Shown here: piece after piece, positions 1 to 10,089 of the stretch
Layout of the letters: the number at the start of each line of letters is the position of its first letter
Numbering within the stretch: position 1 is the first letter of the stretch
Made by a program: the position numbers and the translations under genes
Notes under the pieces: model-generated
The model's input: the letters and a program-made list of their open reading frames with translations, nothing else
The model's database searches: none
What the model was told of the DNA's origin: nothing
NCBI GenBank assembly: GCA_951812575.1
Contig: OX638322.1
Location: 4,592,501 to 4,656,500 of the forward strand
Origin: Candidatus Binatia bacterium
GTDB taxonomy: Bacteria; Desulfobacterota; Binatia; Bin18
Direction of reading: 5' to 3'
DNA length: 64,000 bases

Positions 1-2103
1 CCTGGCCGTGGGTCCGTCCTGGAGCTCCCAAGAAAGAGGTATTGTACGCAAACTCCACGTCCTGCTCTCCCCGCCCATATTCGCCAGCAGCTCAACCGTA
101 TCCAACCGTTTTCCATTATGGCGCAGGCCTGCGTCGTCGGTATTATCACCGGCTGCGGCGCCATTCTGTACGATGAGCTGATTCATCTGGTCCAGGGAGT
201 TGCGCTGAGTTCGGACGACCATCCGCTCCACGTGCTTCCCGAGTTGCCCTGGTATCGTATTCTTCTTGTGCCAACACTCGGCGGATTGGCGGTCGGACTA
301 GTCGCCTTTTTTCGTCCCCGAGACGCACAAGGACACGGCGTCCCGGAAGTCATTGAGTCGGTTGCCTTGGGGAACGGAAAGTTTCGCTGGCAGACGGCCC
401 TGGCCAAATCCGTTTCCTCTGCCCTCACTATTGGTTCCGGAGGCTCAGTCGGACGCGAAGGTCCCATCGTCCATATTGGAGCCTCGCTTGGCTCGGTTCT
501 CGGTCAATTGCTCAAAGTACCTCCCAATCGACTGCCGACCTTGGCGGGCTGTGGAGTAGCGGGCGGCATTGCGGCGGCTTTTAATGCGCCCATTGCCGGG
601 GCCTTTTTTGCCCTTGAGGTCGTGATCGGCAATTTCGCCATGCCGGCCTTTGGCCCCGTGATGTTGTCCTCCGTCTTGGCTACGGTTGTGAGCCGGTCCT
701 ATTTTGGCGATCATCCCGCGTTTGTGGTCCCCGCCTATGCGCTGCTGAGTGCCTGGGAGCTGCCCTTCTATCTCGGGCTCGGCGTTGTCTGTGGCCTTGG
801 CGGTCTGGCCTTTATGTTCATTCTGGATCGGCTGGAAAAAGGAGCCGAACAGATCACCCTGCCCAGTATAATCAAGCCGGCGCTGGGCGGTTTCCTGGTC
901 GGCTGCCTGATTCTTATTGCTCCGCACGTATACGGTACGGGCCACGGCACCATGGATATCATTCTGCGGGGTGGACTGGACTGGACATATTTACTGCTAC
1001 TCTTCCCCATCAAAATAGGGGCCACCAGCCTGACTCTGGCGTCGGGTGGCTCGGGCGGACTTTTTTTCCCGGCGCTCTACCTCGGTGCCGTATTAGGCAG
1101 CCTGTGTGGCGTGGTCGTCGGTGCAGCCTTTCCCGAGATTACTGGTCCGAGCGGCGGTTACGCGCTGGTCGGTATGGCCGCCTTCCTGGCCAGCGTGGTC
1201 CACTGTCCGATTACCGCTTTTCTGCTGCTCTTCGAGATTACCGCCGACTATCACATTATCCTGCCACTGATGGTCAGTTGTACGGTGAGTACGGTGGTGG
1301 CCAAGCTCTTTCGGGAAGAGTCGATTTACACCTTACAGCTCTTACGGCGCGGTATTGATATCAGGCGGCGTGAACAAACCCTGATGCAGGGGTTTACCGT
1401 AGGACAGGTCATGCGCCCGGAACCGCCAACCTTCCGAGAAGGAGCCCCCTTCCCCGAGGTCATGGACCATTTCCTGGCCAGCACGCTGCCGTTGAGCTTT
1501 GTGGTTGATCGAAACCAGCGCCTGCTCGGGATCATCTCCATTCACGACATAAAGGCCACCCTTCAGGATGACACTCTGGCGCCGCTCGTCGTGGCGGCTG
1601 ACCTGGCCCGACCGCCAGACACGGTCACGACCGCCCAAGAAACGCTGGCACGCTGTCTCGAAAAGTTCAGCCTGAGCGAACAAGCGTATTTACCCGTTCT
1701 TTCGGCTGATCAGAAATTAGAAGGGATTGTCTCGCGGTACGATGTGCTGGATCTCTATAATCGAGAAATCCTACGCAATGAATACCTCGGCGTCAGCCTC
1801 CGCTCCGAAGCACTGACAGAAATGGTCCACCAACAGGTTCATTTGCCGCATGAATATATCGTCGAAATCGTGCATGTCCCCCCGCCGCTCATTGGGAAAA
1901 CCCTGGGCGAGTCTCAGTTGCGCCGTCGGTTTAATGTGACAGCTATCGCAGTCCGTCGTGGTGGTTTCCACAGTCCGGACGAACTCCCCGACCCCGACAC
2001 CCCCTTACGCCAGGAGGACTCTCTTGTCCTTGTCGGTCGTGCCGAACACCTGCGTCGCTTAACTGATACCACGGAGGAGATGACGCAAGCACGAGGATCA
2101 TAG
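1..2103 (+). CDS. ClC-family chloride channel/antiporter with CBS and TrkA-C domains (5' partial)
   Basis: A voltage-gated ClC-type anion channel or Cl-/H+ antiporter of the inner membrane. The selectivity and gating motifs are visible: GHGVPE, GSGGSVGREGP (the GREGP loop carries the gating glutamate), a GGIAAAFNAPIAG helix and GSGGSGGLFFPAL. After the membrane domain come two CBS motifs and a C-terminal TrkA-C-like domain, all suggesting ligand-dependent gating. The first ATG is at 118, but it falls inside what aligns with the first membrane helix of the next gene. The frame is open without a stop back to base 1, so the true start is probably outside the window. The following gene is a close paralogue on the same strand 66 bases downstream. 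Transport direction and ligand are unknown. Confidence 0.9.
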   Translation, partial: PGRGSVLELPRKRYCTQTPRPALPAHIRQQLNRIQPFSIMAQACVVGIITGCGAILYDELIHLVQGVALSSDDHPLHVLPELPWYRILLVPTLGGLAVGLVAFFRPRDAQGHGVPEVIESVALGNGKFRWQTALAKSVSSALTIGSGGSVGREGPIVHIGASLGSVLGQLLKVPPNRLPTLAGCGVAGGIAAAFNAPIAGAFFALEVVIGNFAMPAFGPVMLSSVLATVVSRSYFGDHPAFVVPAYALLSAWELPFYLGLGVVCGLGGLAFMFILDRLEKGAEQITLPSIIKPALGGFLVGCLILIAPHVYGTGHGTMDIILRGGLDWTYLLLLFPIKIGATSLTLASGGSGGLFFPALYLGAVLGSLCGVVVGAAFPEITGPSGGYALVGMAAFLASVVHCPITAFLLLFEITADYHIILPLMVSCTVSTVVAKLFREESIYTLQLLRRGIDIRRREQTLMQGFTVGQVMRPEPPTFREGAPFPEVMDHFLASTLPLSFVVDRNQRLLGIISIHDIKATLQDDTLAPLVVAADLARPPDTVTTAQETLARCLEKFSLSEQAYLPVLSADQKLEGIVSRYDVLDLYNREILRNEYLGVSLRSEALTEMVHQQVHLPHEYIVEIVHVPPPLIGKTLGESQLRRRFNVTAIAVRRGGFHSPDELPDPDTPLRQEDSLVLVGRAEHLRRLTDTTEEMTQARGS

Positions 2104-2169
2104 GCTGGCCCTGAGGGCATATCATGTCTACAAACGACACCCCCCAAACCCGTTTCAGATATCGGAACC

Positions 2170-4209
2170 ATGCGTAGCGCTTGGTATAAATACCTTACAG
2201 ACCTGCTCCAAACCGGTCGAGAGGGACTGACCATTGCCCTGGCCTGCGGCGTCGGCCTGCTAGTCGGCGTTGCAGCCATTGCCTTTCACGAACTGCTCCA
2301 TTTGGTCCAGCGAATTGCCCTTGGCGGCGATTCACCCCTCTCGGTGCTGCCGACTCTGCCGTGGTATTGGAAAGTCGTGCTGCCTGCCCTTGGTGGAGCA
2401 CTGGTTGCCCCGATCGTCTATAAGTGGGCAGTTGAGGCCAAAGGCCATGGCGTCCCTGAGGTGATGGAAGCCGTTGCGCTGCATGGCGGGATTATACGTG
2501 CGCGAGTGGCTTTTGCCAAAGCGCTGGCCTCCGCGGTGACCATTGGTACGGGCGGCTCGACCGGCCGAGAAGGTCCGGTTATCCAAATCGGGTCGGCCTT
2601 AGGCTCGACGTGTGGACAAATCCTCCGTCTCTCCCCTGAACGCATCCGGACCCTGGTCGGCTGTGGGGCTGCGGGCGGCATTGCCGCCACTTTTAATGCA
2701 CCGATTGCCGGGGCGTTTTTCGCCCTCGAAGTGATTCTGGGGAATTTCTCCATTCCGACCTTCGCACCGATCGTGCTCTCCTCGGTGTTGGCCACCGCGG
2801 TCGCCCGGTCCTATCTGGGGGACTCGCCGGCATTTGTAGTCCCGGAGTACACCTTGGTCCACTATGGGGAGGTCCCGCTGTATGCCGCCCTCGGCATGCT
2901 GATGGGCCTGGTTGCCGTGGTGTTTATCTGGGCGCTGTATAAAAGTGAAGATTTGTTTGAACACAGCCCGCTTCCTCCCTTCTCCAGAACAATCGTTGGT
3001 GGTCTGTGTGTGGGAGGCCTGCTGCTTATCGCACCGGAGGTCTACGGGACGGGCTTTGAAGCCATGTCCCATCTCCTGCACGAGACCACCGCATGGCAGA
3101 TGCTGATTTTCCTCTTTTTGCTCAAGCTCCTCGCGACCTGCACAACGTTGGGGTCCGGCGCTTCAGGGGGAATTTTCTCGCCGTCACTCTTTCTTGGTGT
3201 GGTTGCAGGGGGCCTCTTCGGGCAACTCGTCCACTTCGTCTTTCCAGACATTACCGCCTCGCCTGCAGCCTATGCCATGATTGGTATGGGTGCGGTTGTT
3301 GCCGGGACAACACACGCACCGGTGACCGCCATTCTTATGCTGTTTGAGTTAACCGATGGCTACCAGATTATTCTTCCGGTGATGATTGCCTGTACCCTGA
3401 GCACAGTGACGGCGCGCTATCTCCATCCTCATTCGATTTACACGCTCAAACTCGCTCGCCGGGGCGTTTCACTCTCATTGGGCCGAGAAGAGACTGTGAT
3501 GCGTTCCTTTCAGGTCGCGGATGTCATGCATACTCCAGCTCCGACGCTATCGGACGATACGGCGTTCCAACAGGTCGTGAGCCGCGTACTCGGCTCACCC
3601 GATCCATACTACTATACTGTCAGCCCCGGCGACCAACTCACTGGTGTGATCTCTTTGCACGACATCAAAACCTTCCTCAACGAAGGGGGACTTGACGGTC
3701 TCGTCGTTGCGCGTGACATGGCGCGTCCAGTCCACACCGTAGCCCATATGCACGAACCCCTGTCAGAATGTTTACGCAAATTCCGCGAGACCCAGCTCGA
3801 TTGCCTCCCGGTCACAGCGGATGCAACCAGTAACCAAGTGATTGGTGTTATTACCCAGACCGACCTGCTTGAGGTCTATGACCGAGAAGTCCTGCGCAAA
3901 GAATTTCTCGGGACGCTGCCGGACCCGACTGCGCAGGACGAAGGAACGCTGGCCATGCCGTCCCAATATACGATCCTGGCCCTGCCGGTTCCGGCTCCTT
4001 TTCGGGAGAAAACCCTGCAGGAACTGGACCTGCGTGTCCGCTATGGCATAACGGTACTGGCCATCCGTAGCCAGACTTCGTCCAGCTATGAAGACCGCCT
4101 CCCCCAGCCGGACCAGCCCCTCCAGGAAGACGATACGCTCATCCTGGCTGGCCCGAGAGAGGACATGACCCGGCTCCAGCAGGAAGCTCAGGCAACGCCA
4201 CTCTCCTAA
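2170..4209 (+). CDS. ClC-family chloride channel/antiporter with CBS and TrkA-C domains
   Basis: Second ClC transporter, 679 residues, paralogous over its whole length to the preceding gene. It shows GHGVPE near residue 92, GTGGSTGREGP near 127-137 (GREGP glutamate present), the FNAPIAGAFFALEV helix, GSGASGGIFSPSLF near 327, two CBS motifs between about 440 and 560 and a TrkA-C-like tail ending in a DTLILAGP motif. Roughly ten hydrophobic helices are apparent. ATG 2170 leaves about 20 residues before the first helix, which is normal for the family. The tandem pair probably arose by duplication and may form hetero- or homodimers; the pairing is inference. It is convergent with the DUF255 gene, with only about 60 bases between them. 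Confidence 0.92.
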   Translation: MRSAWYKYLTDLLQTGREGLTIALACGVGLLVGVAAIAFHELLHLVQRIALGGDSPLSVLPTLPWYWKVVLPALGGALVAPIVYKWAVEAKGHGVPEVMEAVALHGGIIRARVAFAKALASAVTIGTGGSTGREGPVIQIGSALGSTCGQILRLSPERIRTLVGCGAAGGIAATFNAPIAGAFFALEVILGNFSIPTFAPIVLSSVLATAVARSYLGDSPAFVVPEYTLVHYGEVPLYAALGMLMGLVAVVFIWALYKSEDLFEHSPLPPFSRTIVGGLCVGGLLLIAPEVYGTGFEAMSHLLHETTAWQMLIFLFLLKLLATCTTLGSGASGGIFSPSLFLGVVAGGLFGQLVHFVFPDITASPAAYAMIGMGAVVAGTTHAPVTAILMLFELTDGYQIILPVMIACTLSTVTARYLHPHSIYTLKLARRGVSLSLGREETVMRSFQVADVMHTPAPTLSDDTAFQQVVSRVLGSPDPYYYTVSPGDQLTGVISLHDIKTFLNEGGLDGLVVARDMARPVHTVAHMHEPLSECLRKFRETQLDCLPVTADATSNQVIGVITQTDLLEVYDREVLRKEFLGTLPDPTAQDEGTLAMPSQYTILALPVPAPFREKTLQELDLRVRYGITVLAIRSQTSSSYEDRLPQPDQPLQEDDTLILAGPREDMTRLQQEAQATPLS

Positions 4210-4270
4210 GGGTAGCCCGAAAACCCTTGGTGTTCATTCTGCATAGGGCGGGGACGACTCTTACTGCGGG

Positions 4271-6556
4271 TCAGGGGACGACAGACCGCGGCATCGTTAC
4301 GGCAAGCTGTTTCGCAAATATCCCCGGATCGGCCGTCGGCAAAGAGCAGATGTGCTGTTCGCACACGTAGGCCGTCACTTTGCCTTTGATTGCCCGCTTC
4401 GCCTCCAGCCACGGCACGACCTGCTGGTGGGTGGCGAGTTCGTCTCCCTGCGTCACAATAGTAAGGACACGGTTCGGCAGGAAGTGGCGGCGCAGTTGCT
4501 CTAAGAAGGGCTCAGCCGTATCGTCTGTTGACGCTTTGACAATCGCAATTTCTTTCGGGCGGTCCAGAAAAAAATCGAGCGCGCTGAGCAGACGTGGCAT
4601 GCTGGTCGGACGCTGCTTCACCTCTGAAGCAAATGCCTGGAGACATCGCTGTGCGCGCTGACGGTAGCTGGCATTCATGGTCCATTCCGCCAGCCGCAGC
4701 AGGTTATGTGCCGCCACCGCATTGCCAGACGGTTCAGCGCCATCGTACGCAGGCTTTTCACGAGCAAGGAGTTGCTCAGCGTCATTTGCGGTCAGAAAGT
4801 AGCCCCCGTTTTTGTCATCCCAGAAGTGGGAGTCCTGTATCGCTTGCAGCGCAATGGCTTCCTGCAGCCAGCGCAGTTCAGAGCTTACCTCGTAGAGGTC
4901 GAGCAAGCCGGCAATGAGACAAGCGTAATCATTGAGATAGGCCTCTCCGCCTATCCGTGTCCCCAGTGCGCTGCGTCGCAGCCGCCCGTCTTGTTTCAGC
5001 TGAGTCAGCAGAAACGTCGCAACGTGCTTTGCCCGCGTGGCATAGGCGGGAACATTCAAGATATGCGCCCCTTTGGCAAACGCCGAAATGGCGAGGCCGT
5101 TCCACGCCACAAGCACCTTGGTGTCCGTATGGAGCGCACGACGATTCTGCCGCGCCCGGTAGAGAATCGCTCGGACATCTTGGCGTTCACGCCGCGCCTG
5201 TTCCAGGGTGAGACCCAGCTCTTTTGCCACCGCATCAAGCGGGCGCGCAATATGAAGAATATTCGCGTCCCCGAAATTCCCCTGGAGCGTCACGCCATAA
5301 TGGGACTGGGCCAGCCGGAGCTGTTTTTGACTCAAGAGTTGGTCGAGTTCGGGCAGCGTCCAGGTAAAGAATTTTCCCTCTTCGCCCCCGCTATCGGCGT
5401 CTGTGGCCGAGTAAAATCCGCCGCCCGGTGCGCTCATCTCACGGTCGAGATACTCCAGGACCTCCCGGGCGACACGGGCGAAGTCTTCCCGTCCGGTGAT
5501 TTGATACCCTTCAAGATAGGCGACTGCGAGCAGCGCGTTGTCGTACAGCATTTTCTCAAAATGCGGGACGCGCCATTTTTGATCCGCGGCATAGCGGTGA
5601 AATCCGCCGCCGACCTGGTCGTATATCCCGCCGGCCGCCATAGCCTCCAGGGTCTGCACCACCATGCGCTGAACCTTGGGGTCGTTGGTCCGGCGACTAT
5701 AGCGGAGGAGGAATTCTAAGGTGACGCTGCGCGGAAATTTCGGGGCCTTGCCAAAGCCCCCGTACTGCGTATCAAAACGTGTTGTGAACCGTTCGGTTGC
5801 CTGCGTCAAAGCGGTCTGGGTCGGGTGCTCCGCTGACGCCTCCGGGCTAACGGCGGCCCGTATGCCTTGCGTCAGGTTCTTCACTACCGTGGCCACTTGG
5901 TCCGGCTCTTGGTGATAGACCGCTTGCAATCGGGACAGCAGGGTGAGCAGTCCGGTCCGTTGCCCACGCATGCCATCACGCGGCGGGAAGTAGGTGCCAC
6001 CATAAAAGGGGCTACGATCAGGGGTCAACCACACGGTTAGGGGCCAGCCGCCCCGTCCGGTCAACATTTGTACGGCTGTCATATAAATACCGTCCACGTC
6101 CGGCCGTTGTTCGCGGTCAACTTTGACCGCGATGTAGTGGCGGTTCAGGTATTCGGCAATCGCAATATCCTCAAAAGACTCCCGCTCCATCACATGACAC
6201 CAGTGGCAGGTCGAATAGCCGATAGACAGGAAGAGGGGTTTGTTCTCTTTTTGTGCACGGGTAAAGGCTTGCTCTCCCCACGGGTACCAATTGACCGGGT
6301 TGTGAGCATGCTGGAGAAGATAGGGGCTGGGTTCGAGCATCAATCGGTTCGTATAATGCGGGCTACCATCTTCAAAGAGATGCTGGGTTCGAGGTGTATA
6401 TGCGTCTCCTTTCGCCTGGAGGGCCCGGTCGAGATGTTGCTGAACTGCCGCCGGAAACGGCTCCATGCCGGGCAGCACTTTGGACGCAGTTTCTGCCAGT
6501 GCATGGCTCAAGAGGAAGAGGGCCGCTCCGATGACCGCAAGGGGTATGATCCGCAT
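4271..6556 (-). CDS. DUF255 / YyaL-like thioredoxin-fold protein with signal peptide
   Basis: A 761-residue protein of the DUF255 (YyaL, SPATA20-like) family: an N-terminal thioredoxin-fold domain followed by a large alpha/alpha six-hairpin, glycosidase-like domain. The family signature is clear: NPVNWYPWG near residue 86, then a CHWCHVM redox-type motif (Cys117, Cys120), then a GGWPLTVWLTPD stretch. The first about 21 residues form a hydrophobic segment ending in ALA, so this copy is probably exported or membrane-anchored, whereas many relatives are cytosolic. The biochemical role of the family is not settled; a redox or sugar-related activity is only suggested by the folds. It is divergent from the glycosyltransferase gene. 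Confidence 0.88.
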   Translation of the reverse strand: MRIIPLAVIGAALFLLSHALAETASKVLPGMEPFPAAVQQHLDRALQAKGDAYTPRTQHLFEDGSPHYTNRLMLEPSPYLLQHAHNPVNWYPWGEQAFTRAQKENKPLFLSIGYSTCHWCHVMERESFEDIAIAEYLNRHYIAVKVDREQRPDVDGIYMTAVQMLTGRGGWPLTVWLTPDRSPFYGGTYFPPRDGMRGQRTGLLTLLSRLQAVYHQEPDQVATVVKNLTQGIRAAVSPEASAEHPTQTALTQATERFTTRFDTQYGGFGKAPKFPRSVTLEFLLRYSRRTNDPKVQRMVVQTLEAMAAGGIYDQVGGGFHRYAADQKWRVPHFEKMLYDNALLAVAYLEGYQITGREDFARVAREVLEYLDREMSAPGGGFYSATDADSGGEEGKFFTWTLPELDQLLSQKQLRLAQSHYGVTLQGNFGDANILHIARPLDAVAKELGLTLEQARRERQDVRAILYRARQNRRALHTDTKVLVAWNGLAISAFAKGAHILNVPAYATRAKHVATFLLTQLKQDGRLRRSALGTRIGGEAYLNDYACLIAGLLDLYEVSSELRWLQEAIALQAIQDSHFWDDKNGGYFLTANDAEQLLAREKPAYDGAEPSGNAVAAHNLLRLAEWTMNASYRQRAQRCLQAFASEVKQRPTSMPRLLSALDFFLDRPKEIAIVKASTDDTAEPFLEQLRRHFLPNRVLTIVTQGDELATHQQVVPWLEAKRAIKGKVTAYVCEQHICSLPTADPGIFAKQLAVTMPRSVVP

Positions 6557-6647
6557 GGCAATCCTTACTCTCGATTATTTATTGCAAAGGGTAACGACAC
6601 GTTTTGCTGCTGGTCCCCACCAGCAGTCTATACTAGAATGGCGGGGC

Positions 6648-7493
6648 ATGACTGCTGAGATAATGTCCCCCTCCGCTGCGTTCAATCCCGCAGAGCCTTC
6701 CCGTAAGACAATCCACCAAACCGATATGTCTGAGGGCAGTCGCTCTCCTTGGACCCCCCTCCTGTCCGTCATTATCCCAGTCTATAACGAGGTTGAAACC
6801 ATTTATGAACTCTTAAAGCAGGTTGCCCGCACGCCCTTTCCCAAAGAAATCCTTGTCGTTGATGACAACTCGACTGATGGTACCCGAGCATTACTCCGGG
6901 ACCTGCCCGACGTGACGCTGCTGCTTGATGGCGGCTCTCTTCCTGCTCCGTGTCGGGTGAAAGCACTGTTTCACTCGACCAATCAGGGGAAAGGCCAAGC
7001 CGTCCAGACCGCCTTGCGCCACGTCACCGGCTCCTTCGTTCTGATCCAGGATGCGGACCTCGAATATTCTCCTTCCGATTATCCTCAACTGCTCGCTCCG
7101 CTCCTGACCGACCGGGCTGATGTGGTGTATGGGTCGCGATTTCTGGATTCCCCGGCAGGCTCGTACTCCTGGCACACTGCCACGAATAAAGTCCTGACAA
7201 CGATTTCCAATATCTGTACCCGCCTCCAACTGACAGACATGGAGACCTGTTATAAGGCCTTCCGCTCCGAGGTGTTACAGGGGCTCACGCTCCATTCAAA
7301 ACGCTTTGGATTTGAGCCTGAAATTACCGCCAAAATCGCGCGTGGTGGAGTCCGCATCTGTGAGGTCCCGATCTCCTATAGCCCACGCACCTATGCCGAA
7401 GGCAAGAAGATCCGTTGGCAGGACGGTTTTGTCGCCCTGTGGACGATCCTCCGCTGCCATATGCTTGAAGCCAACAAGAGTGTGAGGGTATAA
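6648..7493 (+). CDS. Glycosyltransferase family 2, dolichyl-phosphate sugar transferase-like
   Basis: A GT-A fold glycosyltransferase. The N-terminal LSVIIPVYNE motif, the nucleotide-binding VVDDNSTDGT, and the metal-binding DADLEYSP (DxD-type) are all present, as is the GSRF segment typical of polyprenyl-phosphate mannose/glucose synthases. No C-terminal membrane helices follow, so it resembles soluble DPM1-type enzymes that load a sugar onto a lipid carrier at the membrane. Three in-frame ATGs (6648, 6663, 6726) could start it. The family core begins just after 6726, and no start has a strong ribosome binding site. A TATACT hexamer at 6629-6634 may be a -10 element. The sugar and acceptor cannot be told from the sequence. 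Confidence 0.85.
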   Translation: MTAEIMSPSAAFNPAEPSRKTIHQTDMSEGSRSPWTPLLSVIIPVYNEVETIYELLKQVARTPFPKEILVVDDNSTDGTRALLRDLPDVTLLLDGGSLPAPCRVKALFHSTNQGKGQAVQTALRHVTGSFVLIQDADLEYSPSDYPQLLAPLLTDRADVVYGSRFLDSPAGSYSWHTATNKVLTTISNICTRLQLTDMETCYKAFRSEVLQGLTLHSKRFGFEPEITAKIARGGVRICEVPISYSPRTYAEGKKIRWQDGFVALWTILRCHMLEANKSVRV

Positions 7494-7533
7494 TACCAAA
7501 CTGTTGGGCCTCGCGAGCCGTTCCCGAACTCCG

Positions 7534-8895
7534 TCAAGTCCTCTTCGCTTTCTTCCGACTTCTCTTTTTTGAGGTCGCTGTCACGCACTGCCGGAAAATC
7601 CGGTGCCAGTTGGTCACCGTCCCGAACTGCTGCACGTACGACTCAAGGCCAAGTAAAGCTCGGACTAAGAAGAGCCTGTGCCCAGGCGTCTTGAATATTC
7701 GATGCTGGAGGCTGATATTCGTGACCTCTCTGGCCTTCTCCACCGCGTGAAAATCACGTGGATCATAGAGGCGGTCTTCCAGGACGGGCTCAAAAATAAG
7801 ATACATGATTCGAAAAAGCGGCGCGGGATCATCACCAGGATCGAGATAGCCGAGTTCGAGAAAACAACGCGCCATAGTTTTTTCGTCCCGTTCTAAAATG
7901 GCTTGCGCCAGCAGGCGATAGCCGGCTCGAATCTCATCCGGGAAAAGGCGTACACTGCCGAAGTCCAATATGGCAATCTTGGGATGGTAGGTAATCAGAT
8001 AATTCCCTGGGTGTGGATCGGTATGGAGCACCCCAAAAGAACAGATCTGTCGCCAGGTAATCTCAAAATACTTCACCGCCACCCAATCCTTAAGCTCTCG
8101 GTCAACGCCGGGAGCTAACACCTCGTTGAATTTGTAGCCCTCGATAAATTCCAGGGTTAAGACCCGCCGCGAGGAGAAATCCGGATAGACACGGGGAATG
8201 ATGACCTCGTCATCTCCGGCGAAGAGACGCTGAAAAATCGCAATATTGTTGGCTTCGTTGACGTAATCGAGCTCTTCTCGTAAGCGTTCTTCCATTTCTT
8301 GATAGAGCTCACTCGCATCAAAGTTCTGGCGCATGACATCACGGAGGATAAGGGTCAAAGCGCTGAGCAGCGCTTTCAGGTTCTTGAGGTCCTGTTCCAC
8401 GGTCTCCTCAACTCCAGGATATTGGACCTTCACCACCACCTCTGCGCCACTCTGGAGTTGTGCCCGGTGGACCTGTCCCAGCGAGGCCGCGGCAAAGGCA
8501 TTTTTGTCAAAGCGCCGAAAGAGCTGTTCCGGCTCTTTTCCAAGCTCGTTTTCGAGCTGGGCACGGATGAGATCATAGTCCATCGGCGGGACGGACGACT
8601 GGACGACCGCGAGAATATCGAGGACCTCCATCGGAAAGAGATCGCTGCGCATGCTCAGCATTTGAATCAGCTTCAGGAATGCGCCGCGGAGTTCGTGGGA
8701 GCCTTCCACAATCTTCAGCGCGTTTTTGAGATGCAGATCAAACCGCTCCTGCTCTTTTTCATCCGCCGACTGGAAGGGTTGCTTCAGGGCGTTCCAGGCG
8801 TAGCTCCCGCTGACCGCAGTCGCAAGCGAGCCAACCTGAAGAGCGCGTTTTGCCCGACCCTGGGTCAAGGCGTTGGAGGATTTTTTAGAAGACAT
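7534..8895 (-). CDS. AarF/ABC1/UbiB family atypical kinase
   Basis: A 453-residue ABC1/ADCK/UbiB-family protein. The alanine-rich nucleotide loop (AAASLGQVHRA), the invariant lysine in VVKVQYPG, LTLEFIEG, the catalytic-loop HTDPHPGNYLI and the metal-binding LDFGSVR are all recognisable. Relatives act as ATPases or kinases needed for quinone or other isoprenoid lipid metabolism. No ubiquinone gene adjoins this one, so the lipid served is unknown. The C-terminus ends in a strongly basic stretch. The gene is convergent with the glycosyltransferase. A short diverged piece of the same gene family lies at 13273-13327. Confidence 0.88.
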   Translation of the reverse strand: MSSKKSSNALTQGRAKRALQVGSLATAVSGSYAWNALKQPFQSADEKEQERFDLHLKNALKIVEGSHELRGAFLKLIQMLSMRSDLFPMEVLDILAVVQSSVPPMDYDLIRAQLENELGKEPEQLFRRFDKNAFAAASLGQVHRAQLQSGAEVVVKVQYPGVEETVEQDLKNLKALLSALTLILRDVMRQNFDASELYQEMEERLREELDYVNEANNIAIFQRLFAGDDEVIIPRVYPDFSSRRVLTLEFIEGYKFNEVLAPGVDRELKDWVAVKYFEITWRQICSFGVLHTDPHPGNYLITYHPKIAILDFGSVRLFPDEIRAGYRLLAQAILERDEKTMARCFLELGYLDPGDDPAPLFRIMYLIFEPVLEDRLYDPRDFHAVEKAREVTNISLQHRIFKTPGHRLFLVRALLGLESYVQQFGTVTNWHRIFRQCVTATSKKRSRKKAKRT

Positions 8896-9138
8896 TGACG
8901 AGATGAAGTATGTTTGCGCATCCAGGAATAAAATGACCGAGGAGGATCACTGCAACCTGGATACTGTGACGGTTAAACTGCTGCTCAACATAAACGAGGC
9001 ATTCTCCCTTTTGTAGTAGCAACGCAGTGACCCCACTCCAGAGAAAATAAAGGCGAGACACTCACGGAAGCCGAGACTACAACGGTGCTTTCGATACTGC
9101 TCTATGCTACAAGACCTTTTTTGTAGAGATGCTCAGAA

Positions 9139-9939
9139 ATGAGCCACCTACTTTGCGTGGAAGGTATTGAGACGAGGAGTACTGGAGTGACCGAGATACT
9201 CAGCGACAGAAGAGACGACTGCGTTCAGATCCGCTTAGCGTCCGGCGAGACGAATGTGCTGACCACCGAGATGCTAGGCGCCTTGTCCGCCGCGTTGGCA
9301 GAGGCCGAGCAGAGTGCCCGCGGGGTAATGCTGTGTGGGGGCGACAAGTTCTTCTCCAACGGCGTCGATCTGGAATGGGCGCTGACCCAGTCGAGCGCCG
9401 ATATCCGCGCCCTGTTTCTCGAACTGGGATATTGCATCCTCAAGATTATGGAATCTCCTGTGCCGGTCGTCGGGGTGGTGAAAGGGCATGCCATTGGCGG
9501 GGCGTTGGCGCTGCTGCTGGCCTGTGACTATCGGTATGGGGCAACTGGCCGCGTGTTGCTCGGCAAGCCAGAAATCCTGCTGGGGGTTCCCAACCCCTAC
9601 TATGGAGATCAATTGCTGCGCTTTATCGCCGGGGATTTTGTGGCCTCCGACTTAATTTACACCGGCAGACTCGTCCCTGCTGACGAGGCCCACACTCTCC
9701 ACCTGATTCACGGTGTGGGCACGAAAGAAGAAATCGAAGCGATGGCTTGGCAACAGCTCCTCGTCCTGCGCGATCTCGCCCCCGAGGCGTTTGCCGAGTC
9801 GAAACGGATGAGAACCGGACGCTTTTGCGCCGATGTGAGAGAACAGATGTCGGCCCGGGTGGCGCGTCAGGTTGAGATCTGGCACAGCGCTGAAGCCCAG
9901 ACCAGATTACACGCCGCAGCAAAGCGTCTTGCCCGCTAA
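9139..9939 (+). CDS. Enoyl-CoA hydratase/isomerase (crotonase) family protein
   Basis: A crotonase-fold protein of 266 residues, expected to act on acyl-CoA thioesters. The first oxyanion-hole region reads SNGVDLEW and the second GHAIGGALALLLACDYR; the GKPEILLGVPNP segment keeps a glutamate at the second catalytic position. The first catalytic glutamate of true hydratases (in the GG..E element) is replaced by a hydrophobic residue, so an isomerase or another crotonase activity is more likely than hydration; this is inference. ATG 9139 has a weak ribosome site. GTG 9187, preceded by GAGGAG at good spacing, is an alternative that removes 16 residues ahead of the fold. A short CTACAA/TTGTAG hairpin lies just upstream. 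Confidence 0.82.
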   Translation: MSHLLCVEGIETRSTGVTEILSDRRDDCVQIRLASGETNVLTTEMLGALSAALAEAEQSARGVMLCGGDKFFSNGVDLEWALTQSSADIRALFLELGYCILKIMESPVPVVGVVKGHAIGGALALLLACDYRYGATGRVLLGKPEILLGVPNPYYGDQLLRFIAGDFVASDLIYTGRLVPADEAHTLHLIHGVGTKEEIEAMAWQQLLVLRDLAPEAFAESKRMRTGRFCADVREQMSARVARQVEIWHSAEAQTRLHAAAKRLAR

Positions 9940-10089
9940 CGCCGGTGGGCCCCCGCTGATGACAGACCCTAGCCTTTTCGATCATACCTGCATACGAAGG
10001 AGATGCTTGAATTGCCCATGTCTGAGGGAACCAATCTCGTGTGGCCATAATGCTGCTGGGGCCAACCTGTCAGGTAAGGAGAAAGACGG

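Noticed and set aside
4706..5719. Long open frame (337 codons) antisense to the DUF255 gene
   Set aside because: No domain pattern, no ribosome site, and it mirrors the codon bias of the real gene on the other strand.
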